From Argyresthia goedartella (lineage: Eukaryota; Arthropoda; Insecta; Lepidoptera; Argyresthiidae), in NCBI GenBank assembly GCA_949825045.1, contig OX463824.1, forward strand, positions 28,490,001-28,554,000: a DNA stretch of 64,000 bases, read 5' to 3'. Below the pieces are notes generated by a model. That model made no database searches. It was not told the origin of the DNA and saw only the letters and a list, made by a program, of their open reading frames with translations. The position numbers and the translations under genes are program-made. Of the stretch, positions 1 through 11,374 are shown piece by piece (the first letter of the stretch is position 1; every line of letters starts with the position of its first letter).

Positions 1-150
1 TGTGCACTGCCTACCCTTTCTTGATAAAATTTCCTGTCATGCTTTGGTTTGCTGGAAGAAATCTCTTTTTAGAGATTATCTCGCCTTTGAACATATGTTT
101 TCTCTTAATGTATATTTTTAAATAACTGTGTTCAATAAAGAATTATGAAT
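1..150 (+). repeat. LINE 3' end (hairpin-tail family), 5' cut by window edge
   Basis: Holds the sequence TTTGCTGGAAGAAATCTC followed by a TTTTT loop and AGAGAT, then CTCGCCTTTGAACATATG and a CAATAAAG polyadenylation-like end. The same block recurs at about 23531, 29790, 38786 and 48100 in both orientations. At 38500-38880 it lies directly downstream of a LINE C-terminal coding remnant, so it is probably the 3' UTR of a jockey-like LINE. The ATCTCT/AGAGAT arms can fold into a small stem. Confidence 0.6.
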
Positions 151-1378
151 TACGAATGGATTATAATACTGTATACATATGCCTACTTGCAATACATGAT
201 TTGAGTTTTGAGTTGATTCGATCAAAAGAAATCTAGTGAGATTTATAAAAATTGGTTGAGCCGTTGAGTAGTCACGAGGTCACAGGAACAGACATTTTAT
301 ACGTACATACAGGTGAAATCAAACATTACGCTCCTCTTAACCGTTTCTCTGCAGTCGGGTATAAATGGGACCATATTTGTCTGAGGGCTCACCTCAGAGG
401 CGTAAGGTCTTCAGTATGTGTGCCTCCGAACTAGTCCAAATAAGGTTTTTCGGCTTTCGACCTTTCCATCCACACCCTCTTGTGAGCACTGATTTACTAA
501 GCTCTTACTTGCGCGTGGGAAAATGTTGGATGCAGTTTACTTTAGATTAAACTAGGCCAGTATCGTCTGAATATCAGGTCTTCCCTCAGTAACCTCTGCA
601 GTCAGAGGAGGTATTATTTTTAAATAAAAGGTCAGCCTCTATTTCTTGTTCTATTGTTCTATCGTGTCACGTTTCGGAACGTGCCGTTGAAACTGAACAC
701 ATTTTCTTAGTTTCTAAACATTTCTACAATACAAACGTTTTGAAATAGAAGTAAAATGAATGGCCACGATTGTATCTATCCTTCTATCAGCATTGCAAAA
801 ACCTAATCTCACCCAAAATATTTCATCTTTATGTGGACCCATAGCTTAACTAATATAGTCTTAATGCTAATTGGCCAGAAAAAAACATAAGAAAGAAAAT
901 TACGTAGCGTGGATTTCTGTCTTTTAAATAACCTACAGTGTGAGTATTTATAAAGCGCACATATCGAATAGGGCTGAAGAATATAGAATTTTATATAAAA
1001 AAAAAAAATTATAAATACTTCCTTCCCATCCCTATTTATTTTTAAATACATTTTAATATATTTTATCGATATAATATGTACCAAAAATATAACTTCACAG
1101 GCAGTATCAAATAATCGCTAAAAAGTTTTGGCGACAAACTTAAATTACGCTTTCGTTAAAAATCAAAACCTATTTTTCAACATTTTTTAGTAACTGCAGT
1201 TTTTAAAAAAATTTGGCGCCCAAACAAAAATATTTTACCACGGAATCTTATTCCACATCACATTAGCTTTCAAATTATACCAAAAAAGTATCGCGAGATT
1301 TGTGTATGGTTTGCATTCGGGACATAGTAAACGAAACATAATAATAAAATGCCCACAAAAAGGGGGGGGGGGGGGATA
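151..1378. other. AT-rich stretch without a recognisable gene
   Basis: No ORF here looks like a protein. Around 230-320 is a phrase (GGTTGAGCCGTTGAGTAGTC) of the kind left by old lepidopteran retroelements. A run of 14 G lies just before the maT insertion at about 1362-1375. The remainder is unremarkable AT-rich DNA. Confidence 0.5.
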
Positions 1379-1380
1379 TA

Positions 1381-2689
1381 CATAGTCAGGTCATAAGTTC
1401 TGTCACATGTGCAATATGAAATAATTTAGACATGTTTATTATTTATGTAAACATTTATATAGCAAAATCAACTTAATAAAACATAGATTCTTATGGTAAT
1501 AAAGTTTATTCAAAATGACTCCCGCGATTTTGAATACAGGCCTTTATTCTGCGCGGCCAGTCGTCTATCGCAGCACGAACGAGGTCCATGTCAATATCGG
1601 CGGCTGCCTTAATCAAGGATGCCTTGAGTGACTCAAAATCAGGATGAGGCTTTGATCAGGCCTTTTCCTCCAAGTGTTGCCATATCTTGTAATCTAACGG
1701 ACTCAAATCTGGACTGGAGGAGGGCCAGTCTTCGTGCCGGATGAAGTCGATTTCATGCACCGCCAGCCAGTCTTGTGTGCTTTTCGCTCTATGAGCTGGC
1801 GCAGAATCTTGTTGGAATACCCAGTGCCTGTTATTATACATGGTATGAGAAACAGGTTCCACAAGGTTCTTGAGGACTGTATTTTGATACACAACTGCAT
1901 TCGTTTTTACGCCTTTCTCACAAAAATGTACCTCAGTTAAGCCCCAATAAGAGACTCCCAACCAAACCATGAGCGAGGATGGAAAATGACTTCGTTGGAC
2001 ACGCGGAATACGGTTGCTCGCTTCTTCACTGCTGTGTGCGTACACCTTATCATTTTGTTTGTTGTAGCTCTCTTCCACGGTGAAAATTTTTTCATCCGAA
2101 GAAAGAATTTCCCGATGCTTTTTTCCCGCGTACCGCTTCAACAAAGCGCGGCATCTCTTCAGTCTCAGGTCCATTAAACGAGCGTCCAAACGATGTCCTG
2201 TTTTTCTTCGATATGCCCTAAGCCCTAAGTCTTCATTTAACACCCTTTTCACCGTGGTCCTGCTTAACCCCATCTGAAGGGCCAACAGTTTCTGCTTACG
2301 TATGGGATTTCTTTGAATTCGCGCCTTCACAGCTTTTATCACTGCTGGAGTCCTAACAGAGCGAGGGCGACCACTTCTTGACCTGTCATCTACACTAGAG
2401 TCTTCATTGTATCGTTTTATGGTACGATAAACGAATCTTTTGGTTATATTAAAATTTTTCAATAAGTCGAAAATCTGAATTGACGCGTAACCGCAACGAT
2501 GCTACGCAATAACTGCGACACGGTCTTCTTTAAGTGTCCACTCCATATTTAAAAAAGAGGAAAATTCTAAAAATTACACATTTTTATTTTCATGAAAAAT
2601 TCGAAATTCGAATTCAATAAACTTTCTTGTGGCCAGCGTTCTAAATTCAAAAGTTTTTATTGTGTGACAGAACTTATGACCTGACTGTG
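1381..2689 (-). mobile_element. maT-type (DD37D, Tc1/mariner superfamily) transposon, copy 1
   Basis: A 1309-bp element bounded by inverted repeats of about 28 bp (core CAGGTCATAAGTTCTGTCAC) and flanked by TA on both sides (1379-1380 and 2690-2691), the hallmark of TA-targeting IS630/Tc1/mariner transposons. It is the same length as copy 2 (29925-31233). Copy 3 is 12 bp shorter. The left end abuts a poly-G run. It encodes a minus-strand transposase broken by two stops. Confidence 0.93.
1506..2546 (-). pseudogene. maT transposase, two nonsense codons
   Basis: The 347-codon frame from the ATG at 2546 matches the two sister copies. An N-terminal helix-turn-helix region (about residues 1-110) carries the GRPRS motif. 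The DDD catalytic core shows SDEKIF, QQDSAPAH and SPLDY, with 37 residues between the second and third Asp; this spacing defines the maT/DD37D group. In this copy codon 15 is TAG (2502-2504) and codon 297 is TGA (1656-1658), and the third sister-conserved catalytic Asp lies between them. The protein would cut and paste the element at TA dinucleotides, but this copy cannot make it in full. Confidence 0.92.
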
Positions 2690-2734
2690 TATATATGTAT
2701 ATATATTTTGTCGATAAAAGTACCTTATATCAGA

Positions 2735-2850
2735 ATAAATCTTTTATTTCATTTATTTTATTTTATTTATTTTTATTTTATATTTTTAGGAGAGGTAACA
2801 GCTTTACTCACTAAATACAATACACTATATTAACTAAAGAGCTAATAATA
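2735..2850 (-). repeat. LINE 3' tail, (ATTT)n plus AGGAG...AACAGC motif
   Basis: A TTTATTTTA-rich tract followed by TAGGAGAGGTAACAGC. The same arrangement, (TTTA)n then TAGGAGAACCAACAGC, forms the 3' end of the minus-strand LINE at 26362-29608. This is therefore probably a severely 5'-truncated copy of the same or a related LINE, minus orientation. Confidence 0.5.
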
Positions 2851-3739
2851 ACCTCCCACAATTATTTATTCTGAGATAAGAAGTTATCAGCTATCTTGAA
2901 GAGCCAAGAACCAAGAACCCCAGCACTACAAGACCTAAATCTAAAAGACGTAACTCCTGCAAGCCTGTGCCATGTGCCATGCATCTGAGTCAAACAGTAA
3001 CTATAACTTAACCGTTAAATATAACTACCTATATATATATTTAATTAATTGACCAAATTTTGGCGAACCCACAATTATGAACCATTTTCCCCTAGAAACC
3101 TGTGGTCTCAATTTTTTTTCTGGTTCTCATATAGTAACTTGTATTTTATCAGCGGATCGAGTCAAAGTTCTGAGGATCAGTAAAAAAATTGTGGCGACTA
3201 TATATTCCTATATAGACAATATAGTACCTATCATTATAAATTTCACATTCCTTAAAATATGGTCTAATTAAAAGTCAAATGTCTTAGAAGGTGAATTGAT
3301 CGAGCATGATGTAAATATAATGAAAGTTATATGGGTTAACAAATTTATCATCGACAGCTTGGTTCCGCCCATTGCTGGGTATAACCTTCCTCCTTTTAGT
3401 ACCAACTAACAGGTCCTGTGCCAATCGAATCCACAAAAAATATATATTTATATGGGTAAGGACATTATTCCTTTTTACCCGACTGTAGCGAAGCGGAAAC
3501 GAGGAGAGTTATGTGTTTGACTTGCATGTGCATGTCTTGTCCTGTGTCTCCTCGGCTCATCCGATTTTGGTAAATGATGCATCATAAGTTCATGAGATTC
3601 ATTTTAATGGCGCGAGTGTCGCTGGGCCAAAAAAAAACAGAATGCCGGAATTTATGCGAGTAATGTGCGGGTTAAATAACTTTTTCCAAGACCCACCAAG
3701 AAGGAGTACGGAAACACTTCCTAATCCTGCACAAGCTAT
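2851..3739. other. No gene; short retroelement scraps
   Basis: About 3055-3150 is weakly similar to the MITE-B family (phrases like ATTATGAACCATTTTCCCC and ATAGTAACTTG, compare 62060-62250). About 3357-3440 contains CGCCCATTGCTGGGTATA, a phrase common in lepidopteran LINE debris. About 3480-3660 resembles other dispersed repeats. No coding region is supported. Confidence 0.4.
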
Positions 3740-4250
3740 GAATAATATACCTTTTCATTACTCATACTCTGAAAGGGAGTCATTGTTCATCCAGGCACCG
3801 TGCTGAAAGTGGTACATGCCTGCTCTAAAGCAGAAAAGTATTAAAAAAAATATGTATGAATCGTAGTTTATATTGAACAACGCAATGGTAGTAACCTATA
3901 CAGCCACAAAACGGAAGTATTTTTTTTAATGTTATGCTCAAAGTAAAAGACATCAACGGGGGCACCGAAATTACTTTTTTTATGAGTAGAATTTTTAAAC
4001 TTGAGTTTGTTGTTTGTTTTTTAATAAAATAATTTTGATTTCAAGTGACTTTGTTTTTATTAAAATAATTTTGATTTTAACTGGCTTGTGTTTACTTTCC
4101 TCGTATTCGTAATGAAAAGTAGAGTGTTTTACTCGGGTGATAGCACCCATTTCTGCCTCGAACTATTGGCGCTCTCACTTCGTTCGAGCGCCAAAACATC
4201 TCGTCAGGAATGGGTGACTTTCAGCCCTCGGTTAACAATCTACTATTTCA
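3740..4250 (+). repeat. Unclassified repeat X, copy A
   Basis: About 500 bp that recurs in inverse orientation at 23815-24290. Shared blocks include the stretch with CATCCAGGCACCGTGCTGAAAG and the one with GTAGAGTGTTTTACTCGGGT. This copy carries about 25 extra bases (GGCGCTCTCACTTCGTTCGAGCGCC region, near 4170) that form an inverted repeat and are absent from copy B. No ORF in it resembles a protein. Confidence 0.7.
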
Positions 4251-4288
4251 CACCTTTCATTCGGAAAAGTAAGTTTTGCTCCACGATG

Positions 4289-5002
4289 AGAGGGAGCAAA
4301 ATGCTACTTTTCTGTTCAAGCTCCTTTTTTAATTTATTCATTGGCATGCAGCGTTTACGCAATGTACCAATTGAACACAGATTAAAATAATCGAATGTAA
4401 TTATGAAATTACATTACAATCGACTACGATGACGTAGTCGATTAAAAACGAACATGTTTCCAGTTTTAACTTTAACAACGTTATATGAAAATTTATGAAT
4501 TTTTCGTGATATTAAAAAAAAGTCACAATAAATTATTTGTTTTACTGAAATCAAAACTATCGATGACTGTTATTATGATATAATGAATATTGATATCCGA
4601 AACCATTGTAATATTCGATTCGATTATTTTTACACATTAGTAAAAGTACACAGGAATATTTTATCTGTGGTGACCTTTCCCCAATCCTTCACAATCCACC
4701 ATTATAAAAAAAAATGTTAACGTTGTTCGATTACTGTAAAAGTGGTGAAAGTATAATTCAAAGTATATTTTTTTTAGAGAATTTAATTTAAATTTTCCTC
4801 ATAGTCGGTGTGAAAAGTTGTATGTGTCACTCAGGAGCAAAATTATTTTCGTCATGGGCGTTAACGCTTGAATCCTTCGTAACGCTCAGGATTCTAACTT
4901 AGAATCCCTCGCTACGCTCAGGATTCTATCGTAGAATCCTTTTCTTCACTCTGTGTTCAATGTACCGCCCTCGCCGTAAATACATCATTTTGCTCCCTTG
5001 TG
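4289..5002 (+). mobile_element. MITE-like repeat Y, copy A
   Basis: Starts AGGGAGCAAAATG and ends with its inverse CATTTTGCTCCCT, giving short terminal inverted repeats around about 713 bp of non-coding DNA. A second copy, same orientation, is at 24956-25556. Near its right end copy A has an amplified stem-loop, GAATCC...GGATTC, repeated between 4870 and 4945; copy B has only one unit. No transposase is present, so it is non-autonomous. Confidence 0.6.
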
Positions 5003-6764
5003 ACACAAATAACTATTGTTTAAGTTAAGCAATTACAGATTCTTGGTAATTTTGTATTAAAAAACAGGAAATAAATGATGTAATGAAAAAATTCCAAAAA
5101 ACATGACTGCGTAACACTAAAAAGCATAAAATAAGCACACAGACAAGGTTATACTACATTACATATATCGAATTTCAATAATTAAGTTATGTCTTATCTA
5201 CTTGTTTTCTGCTTTTTAGTGCACCGCAGCTGGTATTTAAGGTGAAACGAAAAAAAATGGGGTTTCGAATAAGTTTACTCTACTATTAAGTCATCTACAG
5301 ATTAGATTTTTGGGTTAACGTTTATTGAGTATTTGATTAAGATTTTCACTGAGAAAAAACGCGACTGGATGAAATTTTCTTGATAGAATTTAATTACGAA
5401 AATACCTCTAAATTTTTTTATTTTTTACTGTAATTCTAAAATACTAACTAATTTCAACGCGGAATTACATTAAAAATATGGATATTATATATTCGTAAAC
5501 TTTCCTTGAAATTTTTTCTGAGAAAATAGCGTATTTTTAAACAATTTTCATCCGGTTTGGCGCCACTTTATTTTAGTTTGAGTCAAGCGCATTGTTTGCG
5601 CTGTCTTTTCTTTCTTATGTGGAAGTAATTAACGCTGTCAGTTTCGTTTACATTAGAATTCCTTCTATACATATTTTCTCGTATCACCTTAAGTATTTTT
5701 AATACCGTCATTTATTAAAATAATGTGCCAATACATAACAATACATACAATGAACCCCCGGGGGGTACCGTCGTCAAGGGCTCGCGGGTCAGGGGGGAAC
5801 ATCGACATAATGCATTCGCGGCTTACCGGGGGATTCCTCCTTTTTTGGGGATTTTGGGAATAAAGAAACATTATGATGTAAACAGTAAATAATGTGCTTT
5901 TCAACCGACTTCAAAAAGGAGTCCACTCCAAAACAGAAATTTTGTTCACGACTTCTATGAAATATGACGTCATGTGACGTCATAGTCAAATACTGTCTTT
6001 TTAACACAAAATTGAGTTTATGAAATACAACTGCTGGAAATATACAATTTTGATATTGTCAAACGTTTTTGTTGAAATAAGTTCAGCTTGAGACACGTTT
6101 CTAGATTTATTGGACTACCTTGTCAAATACCGTATTCGTCTGTTTTTTTTTTGTATTCGTCAATTATGGACCGATTTTGATGATTCTTCCTTTGATTGGT
6201 AGTTCGTATTTCAGAGGTGGTTTCTTATAAATTTATCAAAATTAATTAAGTGTTTTTTGAAAAAATCAACAGATAAAAATATATATATACATCACATTAT
6301 TGTACCGTGCAGCAAAAGTTTTGATGAGGACTTTTCATGTACATAGACTTCATTCGCATTGCGACTGTGGAAGTCGTTTTTTTTACGTTTTTAACTTGGT
6401 GAATTATTACAAAAAATATTTTTACGAGTTTTACAAAAATGCCAAAGGAATAGTTTATTATAGGGTTATGGGCGGCATCATATTGACCGACCTTATACTG
6501 ACTGTAGATTTACTCCCTCAAGTCGGGCAATAGCTCAACCGAACCATCCTTTTCTCGAAGCCATTCAGTGCATTTTAGACCCTGTAACTTCGTTGTGGAT
6601 GAAGCTAGAATCCTGAATGTTCTGTGACCAGGAGGGCACAATATGACTAGGTATATTCCCAAATAAAATTCAATTTGAACCAGTAGCCGCAGTTTTCCAA
6701 AATCTACAAAGCCATTGAATGTCTTAGATTGTTTTTCAAGCTGATACTTACATCAAATGAAAAT
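5003..6764. other. No gene; dispersed lepidopteran repeat at 5895-6260
   Basis: 5003-5890 is AT-rich with nothing recognisable apart from GC-rich clusters near 5755-5860. 5895-6260 holds TTTCAACCGACTTCAAAAAG and GGACCGATTTTGATGATTC, phrases of a very common lepidopteran interspersed repeat. Within it, two perfect TGACGTCA palindromes lie 10 bp apart (5965-5972, 5975-5982). No ORF of note. Confidence 0.45.
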
Positions 6765-7170
6765 TATAGTAGTTTATGTGACTAATACATAATGCCTATT
6801 TATGTATAGTTACATACATTAGTTTATCTACACAAACATCATAAGCTCTCTTTGATGTGTTCAGGAACAGCATTTTCGACCGGCATGGTGGCATTGATAA
6901 TTGCTCTGCACTTGTTTAGCTTGTTCAGTAGTACCAACTTTACAGACAAACTAGAGGCGGCACGCAGGCGGGCGTCGGCTTTCAAAATTTGAATGTCATA
7001 ATTTGTCGAAAATTGATACATTATGGTCATAATGTATCAATATTAAGATAAGAAATGAGTTTTTATCATGTAGTACTAGTAGTAGTAGTAGTATTATGCT
7101 GGTCATAACGTGCGATTTTTGGACGTTGTAAAGAGGGTTTATGATACGTGTGTAGATAGAAACTTTAATA
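6765..7170 (+). repeat. Repeat R, copy 1
   Basis: A non-coding repeat of about 400-450 bp with landmarks CTCTTTGATGTGTTCAGGAA, GGCGGCACGCAGGCGGGCG and AGAGGGTTTATGATACGTG. Other copies are at 13470-13905 (minus), 31350-31640, 35475-35925 and 43448-43695. It contains the inverted repeat CATTATGGTCATAATG. It is probably a MITE or non-autonomous element of unknown superfamily; in this copy the right part includes a short AGT microsatellite. Confidence 0.7.
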
Positions 7171-7315
7171 AATCAGTAGGAGGCTCTTTTACCAAGAAAA
7201 CAACTCATATAAAATTGTCCTAAAATGCCAAAATTATCTTGCATAGATCTATCGCACACCCTGTATGTATTCAAACACATTAAATGTTGTTAGTTATCTC
7301 TGTAGTGTTATCTTT

Positions 7316-7525
7316 GGGGACCTCTCTGGTGCAGCGGTTGTGGCTCTGCCTACCATGTGAGAGGTCCCGGATTCGATCCCCGGCTGGGGGTAAAGAAAAG
7401 AAGACCCCAGGTTTTGGATGTTTATAAGTGTGTGACTGCGCTGTTTCTGGTTCCCACGACACATGTTATCCTTGTGTGGGGCCAGAAGCAATGTATGTGC
7501 CTGTATGTAAAATGTTTATGTTTGT
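7316..7525 (+). mobile_element. tRNA-derived SINE (family 1), copy
   Basis: The head has a tRNA-like A box (GCAGCGGTTGTGGCTCTGCC region) and a B box (GGATTCGATCCCC), followed by a body with CCCCAGGT, GTTTCTGGTTCCCACGAC and GGGGCCAGAAGCAATGTATG. Related copies occur at 33400-33545 (minus), 34739-34935, 36508-36715 and, more divergent, 44304-44490. Internal RNA polymerase III promoter boxes and dispersed copies identify a SINE rather than a tRNA gene. Confidence 0.82.
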
Positions 7526-7762
7526 TTAGTTAAGTAACATGACTCACAGTTGATGACTAAGTTGCTGGCAATAAGCTCCCATAAGTAAGTAGGTAGGTAC
7601 TGATTAAATTAACCTACTTGATTTTACATAAGATCTCACAACATTTCACGGTACTAGCGTAATCTGCCCTACGAGAATATAATTTGCATTTTTTTTTCAT
7701 GCATCCGTGTTTTTGATGGGATTCATTTCTTTAATACATTAGAGCGAGCGAGTCTAATCTGG

Positions 7763-7990
7763 CTTATTCTTTATTCTGGCCCATTCTTACATCTGGCCTA
7801 TTCTTTAATCTGGCCATTCTTTAATCTGGCCCATTCTTTAATCTGGCCCATTCTTTAATCTGGCCCATTCTTTAATCTGGCCCATTCTTTAATCTGGCCC
7901 ATTCTTTAATCTGGCCCATTCTTTAATCTGGCCCATTCTTTAATCTGGCCCATTCTTTAATCAGGCCTATTCTTTAATCTGGCCTATTAT
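7763..7990. repeat. Minisatellite, 17-bp unit
   Basis: About twelve copies of a 17-bp unit reading CCATTCTTTAATCTGGC in tandem. The edge units are degenerate (ATCTGGCCTATTC, ATCAGGCCTATTC) and the central units nearly identical. No ORF or promoter function is visible. Confidence 0.95.
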
Positions 7991-8114
7991 TTGAGTCTAG
8001 TATCGCCGAATGCACAGACTGCTGCTCAAAGGGCGTGATTTTTATTTATTTATTTTATTAATTACATGATTTGTTTGTGCCATTACAGCAAATGCCAAAT
8101 CGACACACACACAA

Positions 8115-8176
8115 ACTAGTGGTTCTGTGAGAACAGTAGACCTCGCTAGTGGTTCTGTGAGAACAGTAGACCTCGC
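8115..8176. repeat. Tandem duplication, 31-bp class unit
   Basis: The phrase GTGGTTCTGTGAGAACAGTA plus GACCTCGC occurs twice head to tail. The unit contains the small palindrome TTCTGTGAGAA. Confidence 0.85.
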
Positions 8177-8912
8177 GAGCCCTTCCACATACATACATAC
8201 TTAAACATATTGTCACGACTGACGGACAAAAGGCTTTATTATAATGCGATACAAGTTTATTTTGCGCAAAAATTGAACGAAGAAAGTCCAGTTTTAAATT
8301 GAATTTCAGGTGCTTGAATTTTCCAATTACTATGCAGACTTTTGAGCATTTTTTTTTTAGTTTTGGCGATAACTCGCATTTCCTTGGTCCTAGGAGCTCA
8401 AATCTGGTGTCTACGGGTTCGTCTCGTGAAGGCGGAGGGAACGGCGTAATCTGATTCGGTATAGTTTTTCCGAAATAAAATCAAAAACTGAAATCCGTTT
8501 GCTACATCAAACTCCCCCCTTAAAGTCTTCTTCAGGCAGGAATAAAGCCTTCTTCAGGCTTATTTTCATAAGATATTTATATCAACTTGTTTTCGGCACG
8601 CGCCACAGCGACTTGAACAGAGTCTCCTACATGCGTATTTCATTAGATATTACAACAACTAGTTTTCGATTGTGCACGCACCAGAGACTGAAATAGATTC
8701 TCCTCCGGGCGTATTTTAATGAGATATTACATCGACTTGTTTTGATCAATAAACCGCCCGCAAACGCGCGGGAAGGAGACAACTCAAGCGATAAACATAA
8801 GCAATAAATTGTCCCCTAATAAAGTGAGCCCACTTCATAAAACTCGCGATTCTTCAGCCCTTTTCAGGGTCATTTTTTTCCCTCTTCGTTTTTTGGAGGG
8901 AAATGTGATCCG
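8177..8912. other. No gene recognised
   Basis: Short ORFs only, none with protein-like composition. The stretch 8520-8760 contains internally similar phrases (ATTTCATTAGATATTACA and ATTTTAATGAGATATTACA, each followed by ACTAGTTTTC/ACTTGTTTTG-like text), suggesting old duplicated repeat units of about 100 bp. Confidence 0.4.
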
Positions 8913-9002
8913 CCATAACGGTCGGTCGCTCAAGTGACGAATGCCAACATTCTCTCACCATAACGGTCGGTCGCTCAAGTGACGAATGCCAACATTCTCT
9001 CA
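8913..9002. repeat. Perfect 45-bp tandem duplication
   Basis: A 45-bp unit beginning CCATAACGGTCGGTCGCTCA is present twice without visible differences, so the duplication is recent. No coding role is supported. Confidence 0.93.
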
Positions 9003-11338
9003 CCATCCGCGACAAAATGACGAAACATCTACCTGTGTAACATGAAATAACATGATGCCCGTCTGTAACCCATTTTGTAGAGGAACAAGTTACCATTTCC
9101 CAAGTCCACATTGGCAATATTGATAAAAAACATTGGAAGGAGGAGACTTTGGAGGGAATAGTTCTCACGTTGCAGAAAACACGTGAGTTCCACCGCCCTA
9201 GTAGTATAAACAAGCAATAAAATAACACTGAAATATACAGGATCGTAATCGAAAGAGAACTTGTCTAAACAAAAGACTAAAAACATGTAAAACATTCCTA
9301 AAAGGCCCTAGCCTTACCACAAAAAAATGAACTACTGTTCAACACTTGTTTAAAAACAAGAACGAATGGGATTTGACGTTTGTTTTGAGGTTAAACGCTG
9401 TTTTTTTTTGTGGTAACACGGTTATTGGTAAAATTACTCGTAGTTATTAATTAACCCATTAATTAAGAATTGAATTGACAATTGGTGCTCGTCTTTGCCA
9501 TTTGTAATATTGTAACGATTTAAGTAACATTAAGAAATGGATCACACCTCTACTATTTCTTATAAGCCAAAGGAAATATCCCGGCATTGGGTTTAAAGCT
9601 ATGTGAGTCGCAAAATACGAATGGTTTTCCGACGCCACCCTCGGAAGAAAGTTGTGTGAGGTACGCGTCGTCTTTATTGAAGCGAATTTATGTTTTCTCC
9701 GAGATATTGCTGAGTAAGGGATAAATGAAGTCGCTACGAAGTAAAGGATAAATGAAGTCGCTACGAAGGTGTACTTTAATCAGACGCAGAATGAACTATC
9801 GGGGAATAAAGAAGTCTTTGAGAGAGAGTTATCTTTACGGCATATAACTTTGCGCGTACATAACATGGTGGACTTACCAGAACTCAAATATCTTCGATAA
9901 CATTTTTAGCGACCTTTCAACAATAATTGGGAAAAAATCACATACCCCTGATATCAAATTAGAATTAAAATATATTGCTAGGCAAAACTGGACTATTTTT
10001 TTTATCCGGTAGCTTATTTAAAAGCAATTCCAACGATATAACTTTCTTAGAGATCTCCCATAGAAAAAATAGAGATATCGTCATTTTAATGAAACGGGAC
10101 GTTAGCGCGCGGAGTTCGCGTGCGACCCCGTGACAGAAGTGGCTCCATTTTGCATTTTTGGGTTTGACAGTTCAGAGGTTAAGCACAGACATTTTAGCTA
10201 AAGTGTAGCCTATTTAGAGAGAGGAATTGGGAGACAAAGCTATTGGTTAACTAAATTCACGTTATTCTGGCGGCATTGTGAAAATCACAAAACTAGACTC
10301 AACGTATTCTGGCGAAATTGTGGAATTGTTAGAAAACAAATAAAATCCCGCAACTTTCTAGACTCGTGTGTAAACCGGGCTTCATGTAATTAAACCTGCA
10401 GGTAAGTCCCCGAGTCCCTCCACGTGGGTAGAGGTTGGTAAATGTTCGCAAACATTTCAATTTGGCTGTTACTATACGTTAATTGAATTTGCTTTCGCAA
10501 CAAGCAACTGGTACTGGTATAAACCGGGTTTCGGGTTACCCGCTCGGATATCCAGGGACCGTTCAACAGAAAAACATTTAGATGCAGGCACATACGTTTG
10601 CACACAGCATACTAGACACTAGAACCTAGAACTATAAAATGACGTCACTAAATATATAGAAAATACTTTGGCCTATCTGAAAGCAGGCAAATAGTCCGCA
10701 GTCTCCCGCGTTCATTACAAACCGGCGGAAGCGCGCTTACGTCATCCATCTGTCGACTGTCATATGTCATATCACCCTCCAACAATAGAAATTGTTTATC
10801 CTCTACTTTACAGTACTTTACCACCTCTCACGCTACATTGAAATTAAATTAAAGCAATAGATATTCCAAGAATAATTCTCAATTCAATTAAAATTTCACA
10901 ACATATACCACATGTCTAATTGACGTTTCCACACACACTGCACTACCTCTTTTTCGTGTGCGCTGTGCGCGCGCTATTATGACGTCACATGAGGTTACAA
11001 CGGTAACGTTCGCTCTGGTGAATTGTATGCGCAATATGAACCGACGTATAGCGCGCTCACAACGCAAACAGTGCAAATAGCGTAAACCGCACCGCAAAGC
11101 AAATTAGCTACTTGTCAACATATAGATACTTGTATATGAACTGTCAAAACGTTTTTTTGTTCGGACACATTGTGGTGTGTCGTCATAACGCATGTTGTCA
11201 AATGTTGGTCTTATGTTTATCAAATATCACTGCTGAATATTTACAATTTTGATACGAGCCCTTTTGTTTACAAGGCTTCAACATCTGACATAGTTTTCAT
11301 GTTCGTTACACTACTCAGTCTAGTATCCAACTATGAAA
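9003..11338. other. No gene; unique-looking AT-rich DNA
   Basis: No convincing ORF. A small duplication of GGATAAATGAAGTCGCTACG lies at about 9718-9767. 10080-10140 and 10930-11100 are GC-rich patches with CGCG clusters but no open coding frame of useful length. A donor-like CTGCAGGTAAGT at about 10395 has no usable upstream exon, because all three frames stop. Confidence 0.45.
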
Positions 11339-11374
11339 TTTGGTGGCGATGAGGCCAGCCTCATCGCCACCAAA
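11339..11374. repeat. Perfect 17-bp-arm palindrome
   Basis: Arms TTTGGTGGCGATGAGGC and its exact complement are separated by CA. The arms are GC-rich compared with their surroundings and could extrude a cruciform or fold in RNA. Confidence 0.95.

Noticed and set aside
10390..10405. Splice donor CTGCAGGTAAGT on the plus strand
   Set aside because: The only nearby acceptor yields a block with stops in all three frames.
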